Assembly: GCF_019279795.1 (NCBI RefSeq)
Contig: NC_056735.1
Coordinates: forward strand, 1,937,466,452-1,937,530,451
Source of the DNA: Protopterus annectens
Lineage: Eukaryota; Chordata; Ceratodontiformes; Protopteridae
Reading direction: 5' to 3'
DNA: 64,000 nucleotides
In this document: piece by piece, positions 59,252 through 64,000 of the stretch
Layout of the letters: each line of letters starts with the position of its first letter
How positions within the stretch are numbered: position 1 is the stretch's first letter
Position numbers and translations under genes: made by a program
Notes under the pieces: model-generated
What the model was told of the DNA's origin: nothing
What the model saw: the letters and a program-made list of their open reading frames with translations, nothing else
Database searches by the model: none

Positions 59252-59304
<53 letters not shown>
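59252..59304. repeat. (AT)n microsatellite
   Basis: About 53 bases of AT repeat inside the ~200-bp repeat array. Confidence 0.95.
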
Positions 59305-59307
<3 letters not shown>

Positions 59308-59334
59308 ATCTTGGCAGAGTTAAACCAGATAGTC

Positions 59335-59605
59335 TGGATATATAGGGGTTATATGTGGAGCAAGAGGTTCTCCCGTTCAATTCTCGGCTGGAGCACCTTC
59401 TGTGTGGAGTCTGCACGTCCTCCCCGCAGTCAAGTGGCATTCGAAAGACATGCATAAATGGGCGTGGCTTCATTGAAGTTTGGGCGTCGAGCTGGCACCT
59501 CGGCAGCATAAAAATCAACTGCCAATCATTAGCGGACCGGAGTTCCGCAGTAGCTACCCCTAACCGGGAAAGGCCAAAAGAAGAAGAAGAACAACAACAT
59601 ATGTG
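59335..59605 (+). mobile_element. tRNA-headed SINE with GTGTGGAGTxTGCACGT core and AGAAGAAG tail
   Basis: A tRNA-like B box (gttcaattctcggctgg) is followed by 'tgtgtggagtctgcacgt' and 'cgaaagacatgcataaatgg', a core widespread in fish and amphibian SINEs/L2-type tails. The end is 'gtagctacccctaac', 'gggaaaggccaaaag' and a GAA-rich tail. Inserted in the ~200-bp repeat array. GC-richer and CpG-containing, so younger-looking than its surroundings. Confidence 0.65.
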
Positions 59606-59948
59606 GATAAATTGCTTGGCTTAACTGTTTACTTTTGAAATTCTAAGTTTGCAAGAATAATGTCTACTTGGACAAAATAAGATGGAACACAAGCTATGAG
59701 TTTACTTCTCTGAAACAGAAATACATAATGTGATAACATTTACATATTTATTTTTATCCTGGGCAGGTCGAACCAGATATTACTGGTCAGGCAATGGGTG
59801 TGGGGGCTCTCTATGAATATAATAAATGGCTTTGCTTGCTGTTGTATTTGTAATACTAATGTGTATTTGGGTGAAAATACATTATATAACTGCATTTTTT
59901 TTATCCTGATGGGGTTAAACCAGATATTGTTGGATAGTAAATGGTTAT

Positions 59949-61390
59949 GGGGACTGGTTTTTTTAATTTATTGTTTAGCATCTTTACTGAAATATCACTT
60001 AAGTTATAGGTAACCATATATTTATATAAAAGAAAGCAAACCATATTAACATAATACATATTTCCAGCTGCAAACACTATATGTCACATGTATTCCTTGT
60101 ATGATTATCATCGATCCAACATTATATAAAATAAATTGATAAATTCCTTCCTTCCCTTAAACCTCACTCCTCCTTCATAACATTATTTTGTTTGCAACGA
60201 TCCCACAATTTAATTTTTTTTCTATGTAATTTGCTCCTACCCTTTTTTTAAGACTCACTTCCAGTTCCTTTGTCTCTGTTACAATAATCAATTATTCTAA
60301 TACATTTGGTTTAGACTTTGATTTCCATTTTGTAGTAAGTGCTTTTTTGACAACCACCAGAATTAAACTTTACAAGGCCTTACTAAATCTAGGCAATAAA
60401 GATCCTGGAAAAAAAAAGATTTCCATAGTTATACCTATTTACTCACCTAATATTTCTGACAGAGTACTCTATATGGAATTTTTAAAGTCTGCCAACTCAT
60501 TAGACTCCCAGAACATATGGTCCCAGTAATCTCCTCCTTCCCATCACACTTTCTATATTTACCGTCAACCTGAGGAAAAATTCTTTGGAGTCTGCCTGGG
60601 GTATAAAAACGCCTGTGCAAACACTACCAACCAAAAAATCTAAATCTTATAGACTTTGTTGCATGTTTGTGAATATTACCTATGTCTTCCCATTGTTTCC
60701 TTGTGAATTGCTTATTCAATCTCGCTTCCAATCTTTTCTAATCTTCTGTCATTGATTCCTGTGGTTATTATGAAATATTTCATATGCCCTGCTAATTATC
60801 CTTTTTATTAGTAGCAGTTTCTGTTTTAAAGCCAACTGAAAACTTTACCAAAGTAGGTCTTTCACTTCGAATTCTCCATCCCTTTCTCTTTGCCTGTACT
60901 TTACCATCATTAGTTATTTGCTCCCGATACCATGGTTAATGTGTTGCTCCCAATACCTTAGTTAATTTGGAATTTTTTCCCAGTAAATTCCAGCTCCCTC
61001 TTGCCTATTCTCTGTAGCCCTAATTGCAGTCATTCCCATTGGCAAAATCTTCTTTCTCAATTCTCATGTTTGCTTAGTTCTTAGAATTATTTGTGTATAT
61101 ATATAATATCCTGTATGTCTGTCGCTTTTCTCCTTCAGGATCTGCATCCAAAGTCCCACCCTTTCCTTATTTCTTGAAGTCTTCCCAGCTTCATTACCAT
61201 CCCTTTTCACTTTGAATTATAGTTTTCTGCTTATGTTATGTATATGAGCCTTAATTTTGTAGCTCTGAAATATTCCTTCAAATTAGATAATCCTAAACTA
61301 CCCTGTTCTACTGAAAGATCAGCTTCTCCCACTTGTCCCTTGCCCTCCCAGGTAAATCCTTCATCTTTTTATAATCATCCACAACTTCTC
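59949..61390 (-). pseudogene. L1-clade LINE, 3' end
   Basis: Minus strand. The fragment RKQWEDIGNIHKHATKSIRFRF is followed by RFYTPGRLQRIFPQVDGKYRKC (about 60660-60540), matching the C-terminal Cys-containing region of L1 ORF2 (pattern TPxRLxxIxPxVxxxCWKC). The 3' UTR ends in a short poly-A (T run at 59949-59960 on the plus strand). 5'-truncated and full of stops. Distinct from the L1 remnant at 43300-47720. Confidence 0.55.
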
Positions 61391-61721
61391 CTCTGATATA
61401 TGGAGGATGTGTGTTGATGAAATAATTGGCCTTGATTTTGAGTTTGCTATTTTAACTTTTCAGGAGTAATGTGTATTTGCATTAATCAAACTGAGACTAC
61501 CATTCATGCGAAACAAAAATACATTAATGTAACTACTATTTTTTTTAATACTAACTGGGTCAAATTGGATACTTTGGGTAGGTAATGGGTACCGGGGCTG
61601 TATCTGAATGAAATGATTGGCTCTACTATTTGCTTTAAGCATGCTGAAATGCAAGTTACGACTACTGTTTCTGTGAAGCAAAAATATATTACTATAACCA
61701 TTATTTTTTGGTAGGATTTAT

Positions 61722-63560
61722 GTGAAAGTAATTGAGCATTGTCACAGTAGTGAAGTGATTAATGTTATTATGAACAAGGAGGACTATGTGGATAGAATGA
61801 CCAGAATTATTACTACAATTGCATACGAGGAAGTATCTAGAAGTGAGATGAACACTGCATATAACAGGATCAACTCATATATTAATGACATGTTCATTGA
61901 AGCCCAAATTGATGCACACATGTTTAGCTATCTTAGCATGCCAGCTCCATGTGGCATTCCAAAAATCCACAAGAATTTACAAGACCCCCTGATGCATCCC
62001 CTAGTGGACGCAAGAAATAGCATAACATATGCTTGTGCAAAGGTTGCTGATTCTGTCATGAAAAAATATTTACTACCAGAAAGTCAGATTTGTAAGGATT
62101 CTTGGTCTTTTTTGGACAAAATCAATAGTCTACCTTTCTGTGGTGAAAGGAATTTTCTAACAGTGGATGTTAAAGACCTTTATTCCTCTATACCCCACAC
62201 CAAGGGCATGGAATGGGCCTTGGCAACCATGCAGAAAAACGGGGCCACATGTGAGGAACTGGACTTGGTGGGCGTATAATTTTGTGACCTTTAACAACAA
62301 GTACTATCTCCAAAAGGTTGGCGTAGCGATGGGATCACCATGTGGGGCCAGCTTCGCCAACCTAGTAATGGCACACTGGGAGAACCAATTTGTATTGAAT
62401 AATACTATTGACATTTCCAAAAACATCCATTTTTACACACGCTTTTTGGATCTTGTTTGAAGGGGACCTCTCCCAGGCAGGAAACTTACTATCTTACTTT
62501 AATTCTACCACCACATTTTACAGTTCACATCTTCCTTTTGCACTGAAAGGATAGCATATCTTGACATGGAATTTTACAAAGACTATAGTAAAGACTGCTA
62601 TGTCTCTAGAATTTTTAGGAAGAAGACTTATTCTAATGCCTTTCTCCATTATTCTAGCTGTCACCCCTTGTCACATAAGAAATCAGTCGTGAAAGGGCAA
62701 TTAGTTATAGCAGTCCGAATGGTTACTAGAATGGATGATTTCCTATTGGAGTGCGACCTATTGAAAGACATGTTTATTAAAAGAGGGTACCCCCTCAGGA
62801 TGGCCTCAGAAGTGATGTACGAAGTCCAAACTAAGACTGACACTGGTTTTTATAAACCAATTTTAAAGTTAGGCCAAGCTGGCTTACCTATGACTTCCAC
62901 ACAAGAGAATTTACCAGCTGAATTGAACTTCATTTGTTCGTTTAGTGTTGATGCCAGTAGCATTAAAGCTATAATATTAAAAAACTGGTGCTTCCTAACT
63001 AATGAGAACACATTAAGAGAAAACCTTGTAGACCAACCTAGAATTGTATTCAGAAGAGGCATGATCCTTAAAGGTATTTTGGAGGGGTATAACATACCAT
63101 TTACGACAAGGAAAGGTATGTTTAAATGTAACGTATAGGTTTTGCAAGTTCATGACCACGGGATCTTCCTTTGTAGTGGGAAGTACTAAATTTGACATCA
63201 ACCACAAGATTGATTGCCAAACTAGAGGGGTAGTTTACTTAGCAAAGTGCAACCACTGTCCCGCATTCTATGTCGGGAAAACTGACAGGAGGTTATGGGC
63301 ACGTGTGTATGAACATCAGTATTACATTAATAAATATGAGAATGCCTTAGCTAAACATATAGGAACCTACCCCCAACACAAGTTCTGTTTTAAAGGGATA
63401 GATATGGTTCCAATGAACGTAAGAGGTGGCCCACTGTCACTGCTACTTTAAAAATTAGAACTAATTTGGCAACTCCACTTGGATGCAAGTAGTTTCCCTG
63501 GGTTAAATGACTCTTTATCCATTAAGTGTATTTTGAGGCTTAAGAACCTGGCTAGATAAC
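61722..63560 (+). pseudogene. Penelope-like element, third copy (different lineage)
   Basis: RT frames are 61722-62279 (PAPCGIPKIHKN; FLTVDVKDLYSSIPHTKG = motif A) and 62167-62460 (VGVAMGSPCGASFANLVMAHWE = motif B, ending RFLDLV where FLDD is expected, so motif C has lost a codon and hits a stop). 62566-63138 follows (RKKTYSNAFLHYSSCHPLSHKK; RIVFRRGMILKGIL). The GIY-YIG part is 63152-63451 (GVVYLAKC, AFYVGKTDRRLWARVYEH). The sequence is clearly diverged from the PLEs at 17-24 kb. The 5' end is truncated at the repeat array boundary. Frameshifts near 62275, 62455 and 63140. Confidence 0.8.
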
Positions 63561-64000
63561 ACTGTCCAATGTTGTTTAACAGTGCTATTCATGGTATTTT
63601 TATAAGCTGATTTAACACTGACCATAGAAATTTAGATTTATATATTTTATATATGTTTAATGCTTTTAACATTTTTACTATATAGATAATAATAAAAATA
63701 GAATTTAGCTTTTAACAGGGCATTTATTTTGGGAGAAGTGTTGGTTGATTACTTGTATTTATGTACTGACGTTTTTACACATTTACGTAAGTGCTTTTTT
63801 GCTACCCATTTACTGAATTGCTGTTTTATGTATTTAATTGCCCTTAATTGTTTAATTACCAGTATTTATAAGCATTGCCATCTGAAAACACTTTGTCTGA
63901 AGAAGTTTTGTGATTCATACAGGACGAAAAGCAGTGAAAAGAGTGTTGCTTAACAATAAATTTTTGTTTCATTTTGCTGTACGGTGGCTTGTGTCGTTGG
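63561..64000 (+). other. PLE copy 3 3' untranslated region (runs to the window end)
   Basis: AT-rich, with a hammerhead-like core at 63893-63935 and AATAAA at 63955-63960, the same order seen at the ends of the other PLE lineage. The last bases (gtgtcgttgg) resemble the 'ggttcgttggtg' near 20577-20588. Confidence 0.55.
63893..63935 (+). ncRNA. Degenerate hammerhead-ribozyme-like motif, PLE copy 3
   Basis: CTGAAGA (63897-63903) plus one extra A, then a 7-bp stem gttttgt/acaggac (two G-T pairs) with a 7-base loop, followed by GAAA (63926-63929). Stem III and the cleavage-site U are not convincing, so it is probably inactive. The same extra-base position is seen in the other PLE lineage. Confidence 0.35.

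Larger units (their letters stand above)
58930..61720. repeat. Diverged ~200-bp tandem repeat array, interrupted
   Basis: Recurring blocks appear in fixed order: 'aaccagata', 'ggtaatgggta' or 'ggcaatggg', 'atgattggc', 'ctactgtttctgtgaa(a/g)ca' and 'acattaatgtaa'. Copies lie near 58930-59080, 59085-59250, 59310-59340, 59615-59760, 59765-59890, 59900-59948, 61390-61540 and 61545-61710. An AT microsatellite, a SINE (59335-59605) and an L1 3' end (59949-61390) interrupt it. The array ends exactly at the truncated start of PLE copy 3. Confidence 0.6.

Overview
This is vertebrate-type eukaryotic DNA made almost entirely of transposable-element wreckage. I found no convincing host protein-coding gene, no tRNA or rRNA gene and no prokaryotic feature. 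CR1, L2 and L1 LINEs sit together with Penelope-like elements (PLEs), DIRS, hAT, PIF/Harbinger and Tc1/mariner elements, tRNA-derived SINEs and long AT and GT microsatellites. That mix fits a large, repeat-rich genome such as an amphibian or a lobe-finned or basal ray-finned fish. I cannot name the species from sequence alone.

Layout. 1-9.3 kb: an inverted pair of an unknown repeat, a Myb/SANT-like exon on the minus strand, a tRNA-SINE, a short hAT derivative and a decayed minus-strand LINE of the type with a QGDSLSPLLF motif. 9.5-15.4 kb: seven AT or GT microsatellite tracts, several bordering small inverted-repeat transposons, plus a 0.65-kb-arm inverted repeat centred on one of them. 16.2-25.8 kb: a DIRS element with inverted terminal repeats and an internal complementary region. 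It has lost its RT/RNase H part and contains a tandem structure: recombinase, PLE, recombinase, PLE, recombinase. 26-28.8 kb: diverged tandem repeats and a foldback MITE. 29.1-31.9 kb: a CR1 LINE (minus) inserted beside tandem tRNA-SINE-like units. 33-43 kb: tandem duplications and two decayed Harbinger transposases in opposite orientations. 43.3-47.7 kb: an internally deleted L1 (minus) containing a complete-length Tc1 element. 50.7-52.3 kb: a second Myb-like exon with splice signals. 53-58.8 kb: an L2-like LINE (plus) split by a 2.27-kb hAT element with a perfect 8-bp target duplication. 58.9-61.7 kb: a diverged ~200-bp repeat array carrying a SINE and an L1 3' end. 61.7-64 kb: a third, unrelated PLE.

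Most coding regions are frameshifted pseudogenes. The exception is the second PLE copy (21668-23503), which keeps an uninterrupted frame through RT and GIY-YIG endonuclease although it is 5'-truncated.

The most unusual structure is the DIRS/PLE composite: two near-identical ~3.97-kb units whose junctions fall right after the recombinase catalytic tyrosine codon and at one identical PLE truncation point. Both PLE lineages also carry a hammerhead-ribozyme-like core near the 3' end.
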